Shown: positions 36,428-45,306, counted from the stretch's first letter. The stretch: 64,000 nucleotides of DNA from Avimicrobium caecorum (GCA_904394705.1 CAJFNJ010000021.1:62001-126000); one strand, 5' to 3'. Notes: generated by a model from the letters alone, not told the origin. Program-made: numbers and translations.

Positions 36428-37036
36428 ATGAATTTTCACAATGTAGTCTTTGAAACTTCCTTTGGTCGGTTCGACCAGCTTCCCAAATCGGATCTGGTGG
36501 AGATCGCCTTTGCGGGGCGCTCCAATGTGGGCAAGTCCTCGATGATCAACAAGGTCTTCAACCGCAAGCAGCTGGCGAGAGTCAGCGCTGTGCCGGGAAA
36601 GACTGCCACCATCAATTTCTTCCGGCTGGAAAGCGTGCGCTTTGCGGACCTGCCCGGCTATGGCTATGCCAAGGTAGCCAAGGGGGAGAAGGAACGCTGG
36701 GCCAAGCTCATTGATGGGTACTTCCGCAGCGGACGGAACATCGGTCTGGTGTTCCAGCTGGTGGACATCCGGCACAAGCCTTCCCAGGATGACCTGCAGA
36801 TGATCGATTTTCTCATTGAAAACGAGTTCCCGTTTGTGCTGATCCTGACCAAGAAGGACAAGCTGACCAAGACACAGCTGGCAGAGCGTCTGGAAGCACT
36901 CCAGACCGAGATTCCCTGTGCGGATCAGATTACCATGATCCCGTTCTCGTCCGAAAAGGGAGATGGGGTAGAGGAAGTCAAGGCAATCATTGAGGAAATT
37001 GCCGCGGAATATGCTGAGGATTTGACGGAAGAATAA
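36428..37036 (+). CDS. engB: ribosome biogenesis GTP-binding protein YsxC/EngB
   Basis: A 202-residue GTPase with G1 GRSNVGKSSMINKVF (residues 31-45), G3 DLPGYGYAKV and G4 TKKDKL. It helps late 50S assembly. It is co-transcribed with lon and ends at a terminator. Confidence 0.95.
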   Translation: MNFHNVVFETSFGRFDQLPKSDLVEIAFAGRSNVGKSSMINKVFNRKQLARVSAVPGKTATINFFRLESVRFADLPGYGYAKVAKGEKERWAKLIDGYFRSGRNIGLVFQLVDIRHKPSQDDLQMIDFLIENEFPFVLILTKKDKLTKTQLAERLEALQTEIPCADQITMIPFSSEKGDGVEEVKAIIEEIAAEYAEDLTEE

Positions 37037-37041
37037 CAACT

Positions 37042-37089
37042 TCAAGGGAATTATGCAATATAGACTGCACAGTTCCCTTGATTTTTTTG
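37042..37089 (+). terminator. terminator after engB
   Basis: TCAAGGGAA (37042-37050) pairs with TTCCCTTGA (37073-37081), followed by T7. Confidence 0.75.
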
Positions 37090-37194
37090 TGTAAACAAAT
37101 ATTTCTTGAATTTTTGGTTGTTTCCCTATTTACTTTTGCACACTAAAATGATAAACTATGACTTGTGAACAAAACTGCACTGGAGGTTATAACA

Positions 37195-37482
37195 TTGGAG
37201 CCGAAACTACAAACTTCAACCCTGGAAGAACTATATAAAGCGATCCTGACTTTGGAGAATGTGGAGGAATGCCGCCGCTTCTTCGATGATCTCTGCACAG
37301 TTCCGGAACTCAAGGCATTGTCCCAGCGGTTCCAGGTAGCAGGAATGCTGCGGGAAGGCAAGGTATACAGTGAGATCGTGGCTCAGACCGGAGCCAGCAC
37401 AGCGACCATCAGCCGTGTGAACCGCTCGCTCAATTATGGAGCGGATGGATATACCATTGTTTTCTCCCGGATCAAGAAGTGA
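37195..37482 (+). CDS. YerC/YecD family TrpR-like DNA-binding protein
   Basis: A 95-residue protein with the TrpR-superfamily helix-turn-helix EIVAQTGASTATISRVNRSL (about residues 60-79) and LYKAILTLENVEECRRFFDD before it, the YerC pattern. The target genes are unknown. Start TTG 37195 is eight bases after TGGAGG; a GTG 30 bases upstream has no such site. The methyltransferase gene follows at once. Confidence 0.85.
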   Translation: MEPKLQTSTLEELYKAILTLENVEECRRFFDDLCTVPELKALSQRFQVAGMLREGKVYSEIVAQTGASTATISRVNRSLNYGADGYTIVFSRIKK

Positions 37483-37484
37483 CG

Positions 37485-38255
37485 ATGCACGGATATGGCT
37501 CGTTCGCGAAATACTACGATCAGCTCACCCAGAATATTTCCTATGGGGAGCGGGCGGCGTATTTTGATGCGATAATCAAACAGAATATGGACAGTGCCAG
37601 CGTGATTGCGGATCTGGCCTGCGGGACAGGCAGTCTATCCTTTGAACTGGCCGACCTGGGATATGATGTGGTCGGCGTGGAGCTTTCGGAGGATATGCTG
37701 TCTGTTGCCATGCAGAAAAAGATGGAACGCCCGGATCTGCCGTTTACCAATCCGCTGTTTGTCTGCCAGGATCTCTGTGAGCTGGAATTGTACAGCCCGG
37801 TGGATGCGGCAGTCTGCGCACTGGACAGCATCAATCACATCACAGAACCGGAAAGTGTCCGGAAGATGTTCCGGAAGGTCGGGGAGTATGTACGCCCGGG
37901 CGGACTGTTCGTGTTTGATGTGAATACCGAATACAAACACCGGCAGGTTCTGGGGAATGAAACCTTCGTCTATGATACCGACGAGGTCTACTGCGTCTGG
38001 CAGAATACCCTGGAAGATGGTCTGCTGGTGACAATCGATCTGGACTTTTTTGTCTATGATGAGGAGAATGACTGTTATTACCGGGAGAGCGAGAGTTTCG
38101 CGGAACGGGCATACAGCCATGATTTTTTGTGTACCCTGCTGGCGGAAAACGGCTTTGAGCTGGTGACTGTCTATGGGGACGACAGCTTTGACCCGGCTGG
38201 GGAAACCACCCAGCGGGCCATTTATGTTGCAAAGAAAACCGGAAAGGAAAATTAA
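37485..38255 (+). CDS. class I SAM-dependent methyltransferase
   Basis: A 256-residue methyltransferase opening MHGYGSFAKYYDQLTQNISY, with SAM-binding motif I VIADLACGTGSLS (about residues 35-47) and motif post-I VVGVELSEDML. The acceptor is not known. Start is uncertain: ATG 37485 is used here; GTG 37479 overlaps the previous stop codon and would add two residues. No clear ribosome binding site exists, so coupling to yerC is likely. hslO follows with no gap. Confidence 0.85.
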   Translation: MHGYGSFAKYYDQLTQNISYGERAAYFDAIIKQNMDSASVIADLACGTGSLSFELADLGYDVVGVELSEDMLSVAMQKKMERPDLPFTNPLFVCQDLCELELYSPVDAAVCALDSINHITEPESVRKMFRKVGEYVRPGGLFVFDVNTEYKHRQVLGNETFVYDTDEVYCVWQNTLEDGLLVTIDLDFFVYDEENDCYYRESESFAERAYSHDFLCTLLAENGFELVTVYGDDSFDPAGETTQRAIYVAKKTGKEN

Positions 38256-39128
38256 ATGGATAACCTGATTCGTGTCATTGCGCGGGACGGCTCTGTGATG
38301 TGCTGCGCAGTGGATTCCACTAAGATCGCCGGAGCGGCAGAGCGGATTCACAAGACTTCTGCCACAGTTACTGCGGCTCTGGGCCGTCTGCTCACTGCCG
38401 GCGCCATGATGGGCAGCATGCTCAAGAACCCTGAAGATTCTGTGACCCTGCGCCTGAGCGGCGGCGGTCCTGCCGGCAAGTTCACCGTTGTGGCGGACGG
38501 CGCCGGTATGGTCAAGGGCGATGTGGAGAATCCCATTGTGGAGATCCCGCTCAACAACTACGGCAAGCTGGATGTAGCCGGTGCGGTGGGCAAGGACGGT
38601 TCCCTGACTGTGATCCGGGACCTGGGCTTCGCACAGCCGACCATCGGCAGTGTTCCCATTGTTTCGGGCGAAATTGCGGAGGATGTCACCTACTACTATG
38701 CGGTCAGCGAGCAGGTTCCCACTGTGTGCAGCCTGGGCGTGCTGGTCAATCCCGACCTGACTGTGGCCAGCGCCGGTGGATTCCTGGTGCAGCTGCTGCC
38801 CGGTGCCGACGATTCGGTCATTGACCGCCTGGAAGCCAACATCAACAAGTTGCCGGCTGTTTCGCAGATGATCGCCGACGGCATGACTCCGGAGCAGATC
38901 GCTTTTGCCGCTCTGGAGGGCTTTGAACCGGAGATCCTGGACAGCCGTGCGGCAGAGTACCGCTGCGACTGTTCCCGTGACCGGATGCGCAGAGCACTGG
39001 TCAGCCTGGGACAGGAGGAGCTGGCCCGGATGGTAGAAGAAGGGGAGAACATTGAGGTAAACTGTCACTTCTGCGGCACAACCCATGTATTCACCCCGGA
39101 TGAGATCCGTTCGTTCATGCAGAAATAA
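38256..39128 (+). CDS. hslO: Hsp33 redox-regulated chaperone
   Basis: A 290-residue Hsp33. The N-terminal domain has LLTAGAMMGSMLK and GGGPAGKFTVVADG; the redox switch zinc site is CxC in YRCDCSRDRM (about residue 234) and CxxC in CHFCGTTHVF (about 269). Zinc release under oxidative stress turns the chaperone on. It is the last gene of the yerC unit. Confidence 0.96.
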   Translation: MDNLIRVIARDGSVMCCAVDSTKIAGAAERIHKTSATVTAALGRLLTAGAMMGSMLKNPEDSVTLRLSGGGPAGKFTVVADGAGMVKGDVENPIVEIPLNNYGKLDVAGAVGKDGSLTVIRDLGFAQPTIGSVPIVSGEIAEDVTYYYAVSEQVPTVCSLGVLVNPDLTVASAGGFLVQLLPGADDSVIDRLEANINKLPAVSQMIADGMTPEQIAFAALEGFEPEILDSRAAEYRCDCSRDRMRRALVSLGQEELARMVEEGENIEVNCHFCGTTHVFTPDEIRSFMQK

Positions 39129-39175
39129 AATCCGGAATATCTGGAAGATTTCCTGCATAAAATCGGATAAACAGG

Positions 39176-39204
39176 TTGACAAAGAATCCGGAATATGATA
39201 TTAT
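39176..39204 (+). promoter_or_regulatory. promoter of the tRNA cluster
   Basis: TTGACA (39176-39181), 17 bases, TATTAT (39199-39204); the first tRNA begins 37 bases later. Confidence 0.75.
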
Positions 39205-39241
39205 AAATAAGCTGAGTCACGACAAGTGATTCAGCCGATGT

Positions 39242-39317
39242 GGGGGTATAGCTCAGCTGGGAGAGCATCTGCCTTACAAGCAGAGGGTCTCGGGTTCGAT
39301 CCCTGATGCCCCCACCA
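39242..39317 (+). tRNA. tRNA-Val (anticodon TAC)
   Basis: Acceptor GGGGGTA pairs with TGCCCCC; the anticodon loop CTTACAA sits on stem TCTGC/GCAGA; the T-loop TTCGATC is intact. CCA is encoded. Confidence 0.95.
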
Positions 39318-39320
39318 CAT

Positions 39321-39396
39321 GCGGGTTTAGCTCATCTGGTAGAGCGCCACCTTGCCAAGGTGGAGGTAGCGAGTTCGAGCCTCGTAACCCGCTCCA
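39321..39396 (+). tRNA. tRNA-Gly (anticodon GCC)
   Basis: Acceptor GCGGGTT/AACCCGC, anticodon loop TTGCCAA on stem CCACC/GGTGG, T-loop TTCGAGC, encoded CCA. Three bases separate it from tRNA-Val. Confidence 0.95.
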
Positions 39397-39400
39397 GTAT

Positions 39401-39474
<74 letters not shown>

Positions 39475-39482
39475 AAACAGAG

Positions 39483-39518
39483 TACCGCTCTCAGCGTTCT
39501 GCTGAGGGCGGTATTTTT
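39483..39518 (+). terminator. terminator of the tRNA cluster
   Basis: TACCGCTCTCAGC-gttct-GCTGAGGGCGGTA followed by TTTTT. Confidence 0.85.
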
Positions 39519-39538
39519 ATGCGGAAAGGAAGTTTGTG

Positions 39539-40126
39539 ATGGGCAATACAATGATGAACGCCTCTTATCAGGTGGGGACCATGGCAGTCTGGCTGGGCAC
39601 TTTTGCGGACCCGGAAGAATTTTACCGGTATGTACAGACCTGTTACTGCACACTGGATGAGGCTGAACTGGACCCGGAGTATATTTTCTCCCCGGCGGAG
39701 TTTGAAGAGCGGCTTCACAAGCTGTTCCGTCCGGAGAATGGGGAACGCCCCGAGGAAGCCATTCTGCGCCGGGCTTTCCGGACCCAGTACAATGCGTTTG
39801 AGTATGACTTCGGTCTGCTGTTTGATGAGGACTTTGCAGTGTGCGATTACTGCATGGAGCCTACTGAGGATCTCTCCCTGCTGCTGGAGGAGTGGCCTGA
39901 GCTGCTTGAGCCGGTCCGCAAGCTGGTCCAGGAACAGAATTTCCAGGAGCCGGTCAACTGCATTTTCGCGGTGCCGTCCTGCATGTATACCGGGCCGGTC
40001 CGGATCTCCAATCCCCAGGGCGGAACACTCTGGTTCGTGGGGAATATGAAGGAGGGCGCTTTCTCCGACTCTGTGGCGGAGGATTACAATATCAAGTCCG
40101 CAGAGCTGGCAGAAACAGCCGAATAA
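39539..40126 (+). CDS. Imm22-like immunity protein (tentative)
   Basis: A 195-residue acidic soluble protein. QVGTMAVWLGTFADPEEFYRY at the N-terminus resembles the VSIWLGxFxSEEEFxxYV opening of Immunity protein 22, and FEYDFGLLFDEDFAV fits the following region of that family. No signal peptide or TM segment is present. Imm22 proteins are predicted to neutralise polymorphic toxins; no toxin or secretion gene is nearby, so a relic or a housekeeping role are both open. A CDYC pair is unexplained. Start ATG 39539 is eight bases after AAAGGA; transcription may read through the tRNA terminator. Confidence 0.6.
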   Translation: MGNTMMNASYQVGTMAVWLGTFADPEEFYRYVQTCYCTLDEAELDPEYIFSPAEFEERLHKLFRPENGERPEEAILRRAFRTQYNAFEYDFGLLFDEDFAVCDYCMEPTEDLSLLLEEWPELLEPVRKLVQEQNFQEPVNCIFAVPSCMYTGPVRISNPQGGTLWFVGNMKEGAFSDSVAEDYNIKSAELAETAE

Positions 40127-40129
40127 GCA

Positions 40130-40175
40130 AAAAACACAGCCTGTATCCATCTGTCCGGGTACAGGCTGTGTTTTG
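40130..40175. terminator. bidirectional terminator
   Basis: AAAACACAGCCTGTA pairs with TACAGGCTGTGTTTT around a 14-base loop, between the Imm22-like gene and the converging PNPOx-like gene. Confidence 0.8.
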
Positions 40176-40188
40176 CTTTTATGGAAGA

Positions 40189-40572
40189 TTACAGGGACTT
40201 TCCGACTTCGGGGCCAGGGGTCAGCACCTCAGCGGATTCGGGAGTGACGATCACAACACCCTTGGTCTTGAGGCCGAACTGGGAAGTCTTGGCGTTGCCG
40301 GCTGCCACCAGATCGGCATCGTCGGTCCAGCGGGCAGTACCCTTGATCTGATAGCCCTCCAGGCCTTCATAGACAACCACCGAAACATGGGCGTCCTTTT
40401 CCAGGTTGGCAAGGGTCTTGTTCATGAACACATCGCAGAGCAGGATCTCGCCCTGGGCGTTGATCTCCTTGAACATGATCACAATGGTATTGGGGTACTC
40501 TCCGTTGGTGGAGAGGGTGCAGTTTTTGGTTTTATTGAACAGTGCGCTGACACGCTCGTTGAGCTGATACAT
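40189..40572 (-). CDS. pyridoxamine 5'-phosphate oxidase-like flavin protein
   Basis: A 127-residue split-barrel protein opening MYQLNERVSALFNK, with NTIVIMFKEINAQGEILL and MNKTLANLEKDAHVSVVVYE, the pattern of small FMN-binding PNPOx-like proteins. These are often flavin reductases or redox sensors rather than vitamin B6 enzymes. It diverges from an HxlR regulator that likely controls it. Confidence 0.8.
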   Translation of the reverse strand: MYQLNERVSALFNKTKNCTLSTNGEYPNTIVIMFKEINAQGEILLCDVFMNKTLANLEKDAHVSVVVYEGLEGYQIKGTARWTDDADLVAAGNAKTSQFGLKTKGVVIVTPESAEVLTPGPEVGKSL

Positions 40573-40622
40573 CGTTGTTTCCTCCTGTCTGGGATTGCTT
40601 GTATTTTGCAGCTGCTGATGTT

Positions 40623-40651
40623 ATAATAATCCCAATGCATGGATTTTACAA
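40623..40651 (-). promoter_or_regulatory. promoter of the PNPOx-like gene
   Basis: On the minus strand TTGTAA (40646-40651), 17 bases, TATTAT (40623-40628). Confidence 0.55.
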
Positions 40652-40691
40652 GTATGTACTTTTTTGTAATATAACTTACCAAATAGTAAGT
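40650..40691. promoter_or_regulatory. twin palindromic operator between PNPOx-like and hxlR genes
   Basis: Two inverted repeats: AAGTA-tg-TACTT (40650-40661), overlapping the -35 of the PNPOx-like gene, and ACTTAC-caaata-GTAAGT (40674-40691) in front of the regulator. Both contain AGTA/TACT-type half-sites as in known HxlR operators. This suggests repression of the target and autoregulation. Confidence 0.6.
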
Positions 40692-40714
40692 AACACGCTA
40701 ATGCGGAGGGAATT

Positions 40715-41098
40715 ATGACAGAGAAGGGAATTTGTCCGATCCAGACGGTATTTGAGATTCTGGGAGGTAAGTGGAAGCACCGCATCCTGCTGGAACTGCA
40801 TCCGGGCCCGATGCGCTACAATCAGCTGGCAGCCAGCATCGGGACGATCAGCTATAAGGTACTGACCCAGCAGCTCCGGGAACTGGAGGAAGACGGCCTG
40901 GTATGCCGGAAGGTCTATCCCGAAGTGCCGCCCCGGGTGGAATATGCTCTCACCGAAATGGGGGAGAGTATCTTTGTGGTGTTCCGGGAAATGCGCCGCT
41001 GGGGTCTGGAATGTGACCCGGTGCATGAGCCGGTGTGCAGCCACTGCTGGAAATGCCGGGGACGGGAAGAGACCGCTTCCGGTTCCGCAGATGCGTAA
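40715..41098 (+). CDS. HxlR family transcriptional regulator
   Basis: A 127-residue winged-helix regulator with the diagnostic C-P-I-Q start, ILGGKWKHRILLEL and LTQQLRELEEDGLVCR. HxlR proteins sense electrophiles or redox stress, often through the N-terminal Cys (here Cys7). A C-terminal CSHCWKC cluster is extra and could add metal or redox sensing. Its likely target is the divergent PNPOx-like gene. Confidence 0.9.
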   Translation: MTEKGICPIQTVFEILGGKWKHRILLELHPGPMRYNQLAASIGTISYKVLTQQLRELEEDGLVCRKVYPEVPPRVEYALTEMGESIFVVFREMRRWGLECDPVHEPVCSHCWKCRGREETASGSADA

Positions 41099-41114
41099 AA
41101 TTGCCCTGTAAACG

Positions 41115-41147
41115 AAAAACAGCTCCCCGGAATGGGGAGCTGTTTTG
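41115..41147. terminator. bidirectional terminator between hxlR and ireB
   Basis: AAAACAGCTCCCC-ggaat-GGGGAGCTGTTTT. Confidence 0.85.
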
Positions 41148-41161
41148 ACGTTATGGGAAAA

Positions 41162-41413
41162 TTACTTGGCGTTCAGGTAGGAACGCACCAGAGTCTGGAG
41201 CAGTTCGTCCCGGTCGATTTTCCGGATCAGGCTTCTGGCATTGTTGTAGGTGGTGATGTAGGTGGGGTCCTCCGAGAGGATATATCCCACGATCTGATTG
41301 ACCGGATTATATCCCTTTTCGTTCAGTGCCTCATAGACTTCAGTCAGTACCTGACGGATCTGGTATTCTTTTTCGTCCCGAATGGAGAACGCTCTTGTCG
41401 GCTCCTGTCTCAT
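41162..41413 (-). CDS. ireB: IreB family regulatory phosphoprotein (UPF0297)
   Basis: An 83-residue protein with PVNQIVGYILSEDPTYIT and the near-C-terminal LLQTLVRSYL, diagnostic of IreB/YrzL. In enterococci IreB is phosphorylated by the Ser/Thr kinase IreK and modulates cell-wall stress. Usually it follows alaS with ruvX; here it stands alone. Start ATG 41413 follows AGAGGTG; a GTG nine bases upstream is inside that site. Confidence 0.92.
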   Translation of the reverse strand: MRQEPTRAFSIRDEKEYQIRQVLTEVYEALNEKGYNPVNQIVGYILSEDPTYITTYNNARSLIRKIDRDELLQTLVRSYLNAK

Positions 41414-41494
41414 CAAAATCACCTCTTACCAATAAGCATACACGAATCCGGTCAAAATAGCAACCGCATTTGTAATTTTTTACACGAAACTTCT

Positions 41495-43879
41495 TCAGCT
41501 TCTCAGTTCGGCGCCCAGTTCAGCCAGAGCTGCCACTGCCTTCTGTACTGCCGATTCGCTTTCCTCATCGGTGATAGTGCGGTCAGCACGGCGCAGTACC
41601 AGGTTGAACGCCACACTCTTCTTGCCGGCAGGGATATGGCTGCCCTTGTACACATCGAACAGCACGATCTTTTCCAGCATCGGACCAACAGCGGCACGGA
41701 CTGCACGCTCCATGGTCAGCACCGGCAGATCATCATCACAGACCACAGCGATGTCACGCTGAGCAGCGGGGAACTTGGGCAGGGGAGTGTACTCCCGGTT
41801 GGGGTTGTAGTGAGCGAAGAGCTTCTCCACATCCAGACGGGCAGCATAGCTGCGGGCATCCAGCTCATAGCGCTCGGCTACGATGGGATGGATCTCGCCG
41901 AAGCGTCCGATGGGATCACCATCGATCACCAGCTCGGCGCAGCGACCCGGATGGTAGGTGGGATCGTCCTTGACCGGAACGATGTCATACTCTTCAATAC
42001 CCAGGTTTTCCAGGATGGTTTCGATGGCACCCTTGATGGTGAAGAAATCACAGTCGCCATACATACCCATGGTCAGGCGCACCGGCTCATAGGGGAGCTG
42101 CTGACCCTCCACGGGAATATACTCGGTTGCCATCTCATACAGACGGACATCCAGGGTGCGGTGGCTGTAGTTGCTTGCCAGCACTTCCAGCATCGAGGGC
42201 AGTGCGGTGGTACGCATTACACTGGTATCCTCGCCCAGGGGGTTGAGGATCTCCACCGAATGACGCTCCGGAGCATCCGCCGGCAGACCGATCTTGTCAT
42301 AGTACTTGGGGCTGATGAAAGAGAAGGTGGCAATTTCGTTCATGCCCTGAGCCAGGAGCAGTTCGTTGAGCTTGCGCTCGAACTTCTGACGGGGAGTGAG
42401 CTGGGCAGCGGCCTCACCACGGATAATGGTGGTGGGGATCTTGTTGTAGCCGTAGAACCGGGCGATCTCCTCCGCAACATCAGCCTTGCCTTCCACATCG
42501 GCACGGTAGGAGGGAACGGTGATCATGTCGCCGTCCAGCTGGAAGCCGAGCTGGGTCAGCTTTTCCCGCATGAACTCCTCCGAGATGTCATCGGTGCCCA
42601 GGAAGCGGTTGATCCACTCGGGCTCCAGACGGATCTGACGGGGAGTGTGGTTGGAGTTGTCAATATCAATGATGCCATCCACTACATCACCGGCATCCAG
42701 CAGTTCCACCAGCTCACAGGCACGCATGACTGCGGGCAGGCAGGTGGCAGGATCGAGGCCCTTTTCATAACGACCGGAGCTCTCGGTGCGCATGCCCAGA
42801 TCACGGGCAGTGACACGGACCGACGGGCCGAAGAAGTTGGCAGACTCGAAAACGATGGTAGTGGTATCGTCATAGATACCGCTGTACTTGCCGCCCTTGA
42901 CGCCCGCTACTGCCGACGGCTTTTCGCTGTCGCAGATCACCAGCATCTCAGGAGAGAGCACACGGTCCACGCCTTCCAGGGTGAGGATGGTTTCGCCTTC
43001 CCGGGCGTTGCGGACTACAATCTGACCGTCCTTCATGTGCTTGAGGTCGAAGGCATGGAGGGGCTGACCGTATTCCAGCATGACATAGTTGGTGATGTCG
43101 ACGATGTTGTTGATGGCACGCATGCCGCTGGCACGCAGACGCTCCCGCAGCCAACGGGGAGACGGCCCGATGCGGACATTCTTCACAACTCTTGCCATAT
43201 AACGGGGGCAGAGCTCAGGATTTTCCACCCGGACGCTGAGATAGTTATGGATGTCTTCGCCGCAGCCCTTTACTTCCGGCTGATGCAGCTTCAGCGGTAC
43301 ATTGTAGGTTACAGCGGCTTCCCGGGCCAGACCGGTCACCGACAGGCAGTCGGGACGGTTGGGGGTGATCTCAAACTCCACCGATACATCGTCCAGACCG
43401 ATGGCCTTGCAGATGTCGGTACCCAGAGGAGCAGCAGCTTCCTCGCCCTGCAGGATAAAGATGCCGTTTTCATCTGCGTAGGGGAAGTCATGGGTTGTCA
43501 GGCCCAGTTCACCCAGGGAGCAGAGCATACCGTTGCTCTCCTGACCGCGCAGCTCACCCTTGTGGATGGATACGCCGCCGGGCAGAGTGGAGCCGTCCTT
43601 GGCAACGGGCACAATATCACCGGCCTTGACATTCTTGGCGCCGGTGCAGATCTGAATGGGAGCGCCTTCGCCCACATCCACCTTGCATACCACCAGATGG
43701 TCGGCATTGGGATGGGGTTCTACCGAGAGCAGCTTGCCCACTACTACATTCTTGATTTCAGCAGTTTCATCGGCATAGCCTTCCACCTTGGAACCACTCA
43801 TGGTCATGTCGTCAGAGAACTGCTTGGGAGTTACATCAATGTCCACATAATCGGACAGCCATTTCATTGAAAGGTTCAT
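41495..43879 (-). CDS. pheT: phenylalanyl-tRNA synthetase beta subunit
   Basis: A 794-residue PheRS beta chain. The EMAP-like tRNA-binding domain (about 40-150) includes PHPNADHLVVCKVDVG; B3/B4 editing has FEITPNRPDCLS and VDITNYVMLEYGQPLHAFD; the FDX-ACB domain closes it with KKSVAFNLVLRRADRT. It edits Tyr-tRNA-Phe and binds tRNA. It starts 13 bases after pheS with an AGGAGTG site. Confidence 0.97.
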   Translation of the reverse strand: MNLSMKWLSDYVDIDVTPKQFSDDMTMSGSKVEGYADETAEIKNVVVGKLLSVEPHPNADHLVVCKVDVGEGAPIQICTGAKNVKAGDIVPVAKDGSTLPGGVSIHKGELRGQESNGMLCSLGELGLTTHDFPYADENGIFILQGEEAAAPLGTDICKAIGLDDVSVEFEITPNRPDCLSVTGLAREAAVTYNVPLKLHQPEVKGCGEDIHNYLSVRVENPELCPRYMARVVKNVRIGPSPRWLRERLRASGMRAINNIVDITNYVMLEYGQPLHAFDLKHMKDGQIVVRNAREGETILTLEGVDRVLSPEMLVICDSEKPSAVAGVKGGKYSGIYDDTTTIVFESANFFGPSVRVTARDLGMRTESSGRYEKGLDPATCLPAVMRACELVELLDAGDVVDGIIDIDNSNHTPRQIRLEPEWINRFLGTDDISEEFMREKLTQLGFQLDGDMITVPSYRADVEGKADVAEEIARFYGYNKIPTTIIRGEAAAQLTPRQKFERKLNELLLAQGMNEIATFSFISPKYYDKIGLPADAPERHSVEILNPLGEDTSVMRTTALPSMLEVLASNYSHRTLDVRLYEMATEYIPVEGQQLPYEPVRLTMGMYGDCDFFTIKGAIETILENLGIEEYDIVPVKDDPTYHPGRCAELVIDGDPIGRFGEIHPIVAERYELDARSYAARLDVEKLFAHYNPNREYTPLPKFPAAQRDIAVVCDDDLPVLTMERAVRAAVGPMLEKIVLFDVYKGSHIPAGKKSVAFNLVLRRADRTITDEESESAVQKAVAALAELGAELRS

Positions 43880-43892
43880 TCTTCACACACTC

Positions 43893-44912
43893 CTAAAACT
43901 GCTTGAGGAATCTCACATCGTTTTCATACAGCAGACGCAGGTCATCGATGTTGTACCGGCGCATAACAATTCGCTCCAGACCGATACCAAAGGCAAAACC
44001 GCTGTATACTTCCGGATCGATGCCGCAGCGCTCCAGAACACGGGGGTGTACCATACCGCAGCCCAGGATCTCGATCCAGCCTTCGCCCTTGCACAGACGG
44101 CAGCCTTCGCCATGGCAGTGGAAGCACATGATGTCCATTTCCGCACTGGGTTCGGTGAAGGGGAAGTGATGGGGACGGAACCGCACCTTGGTATCCTCGC
44201 CGTACAGACGCTTTACGAATACTTCCAGAGTGCCCTTGAGGTCTGCCATGGTAACGCCCTTGTCCACTACGAGGCCTTCGATCTGATGGAACATGGGGGA
44301 GTGGGTGGCATCCACCTCATCCGACCGGTATACACGGCCGGGTACGATCACACGGATCGGAGGCTTCTGCTTTTCCATGGTACGAACCTGCATGGGCGAG
44401 GTCTGGGAACGCAGAACCACATTGTCATCAATATAGAAGGTGTCCTGGGTATCCCGGGCCGGATGGTTCTTGGGGATATTGAGTGCTTCGAAGTTGTAGT
44501 AATCCAGCTCCACTTCCGGACCGGTCACCACATCAAAGCCCATGCCCAGGAAGATTTCCTTGAGCTCATCCAGAACCAGGTTGAGGGGGTGCTGATGACC
44601 GATCACCTGCTTCTTGCCGGGCAGGGTCACATCCAGACGCTCCTCCATCAGACGCTTCTCCAGAGCCTTTTCCTTGAGTTCGGCACCGGTTTCAGCCAGC
44701 AGGGTTTCGATTTCAGCCCGGACCTGGTTTGCCAGCTGACCGATCACCGGACGCTCCTCTGCGGAGAGGGAGCCCATCTGCTTGAGAATGGCAGTCAGTT
44801 CGCCCTTTTTGCCCAGATAGCGGACCCGGACATCTTCCAGTGCCTTGGCATCCTGAGCCTGTTCCAGCTCTGCCTTGGCAGCCGCCAGAATGTTGTTGAG
44901 TGCTTCTTTCAC
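43893..44912 (-). CDS. pheS: phenylalanyl-tRNA synthetase alpha subunit
   Basis: A 339-residue class II catalytic subunit. The N-terminal coiled coil is followed by HQHPLNLVLDELKEIFLGMGFD (here cited in part: HPLNLVLDE), motif 2 GRVYRSDEVDATHSPMFHQ and motif 3 GFAFGIGLERIVMRRY. Start is GTG 44912 after AGAGGTG, giving the standard length; the frame upstream runs into the T-box leader. Controlled by the Phe T-box. Confidence 0.96.
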   Translation of the reverse strand: MKEALNNILAAAKAELEQAQDAKALEDVRVRYLGKKGELTAILKQMGSLSAEERPVIGQLANQVRAEIETLLAETGAELKEKALEKRLMEERLDVTLPGKKQVIGHQHPLNLVLDELKEIFLGMGFDVVTGPEVELDYYNFEALNIPKNHPARDTQDTFYIDDNVVLRSQTSPMQVRTMEKQKPPIRVIVPGRVYRSDEVDATHSPMFHQIEGLVVDKGVTMADLKGTLEVFVKRLYGEDTKVRFRPHHFPFTEPSAEMDIMCFHCHGEGCRLCKGEGWIEILGCGMVHPRVLERCGIDPEVYSGFAFGIGLERIVMRRYNIDDLRLLYENDVRFLKQF

Positions 44913-44974
44913 AATATTCACCTCTTCATAGTTTTCGAAAAAAGGGAACGCGGTTTTGGCTGATCCGCCGGGAC

Positions 44975-45271
44975 AAAAGAAAAGATCCTCCGCCCCGAAC
45001 AGGGACGAAGGATCGCTACACCGCAAACTCCGTGGTACCACCCAGCTTCCTGCGCCAGAAACGGCACAGGCACTCACAGAGGGACAGAATATCCCTCCCG
45101 GCCTGTAACGGGGCCTGCCGCAGCTGCCTACTTCTGGTTCAGCAGTGCGCTCGTGAGTGAACTTCGGCAGAGCCTTCGGGCATCGCTTTCAGCCGGTGAC
45201 GATACTCTCTGGTACCGGAGGGGAATCTGTCTACTCTCTCAGTCATCGCGTTTGGAAAGTATGAAACTTTA
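44975..45271 (-). promoter_or_regulatory. T-box leader, phenylalanine-specific, controlling pheST
   Basis: On the minus strand stem I begins near 45250 and contains AGAGAGTATCG...CGATG arms. GAAGTTCACTC presents TTC (45159-45161) as specifier for tRNA-Phe. The T-box core TGGTACCA is at 45033-45040. The terminator GATCCTTCGTCCC...GGGGCGGAGGATC followed by TTTTCTTTT lies at 44975-45014. Confidence 0.92.
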
Positions 45272-45277
45272 GCTACT

Positions 45278-45306
45278 ATGATAGCACAGCCCATTGGAAA
45301 TTGCAA
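45278..45306 (-). promoter_or_regulatory. promoter of pheST
   Basis: On the minus strand TTGCAA (45301-45306), 17 bases, TATCAT (45278-45283). Confidence 0.65.

Noticed and set aside
33902..37045. Long minus-strand frame opposite lon and engB
   Set aside because: Antisense shadow of two certain genes; it runs through the lon promoter and shows no domain.
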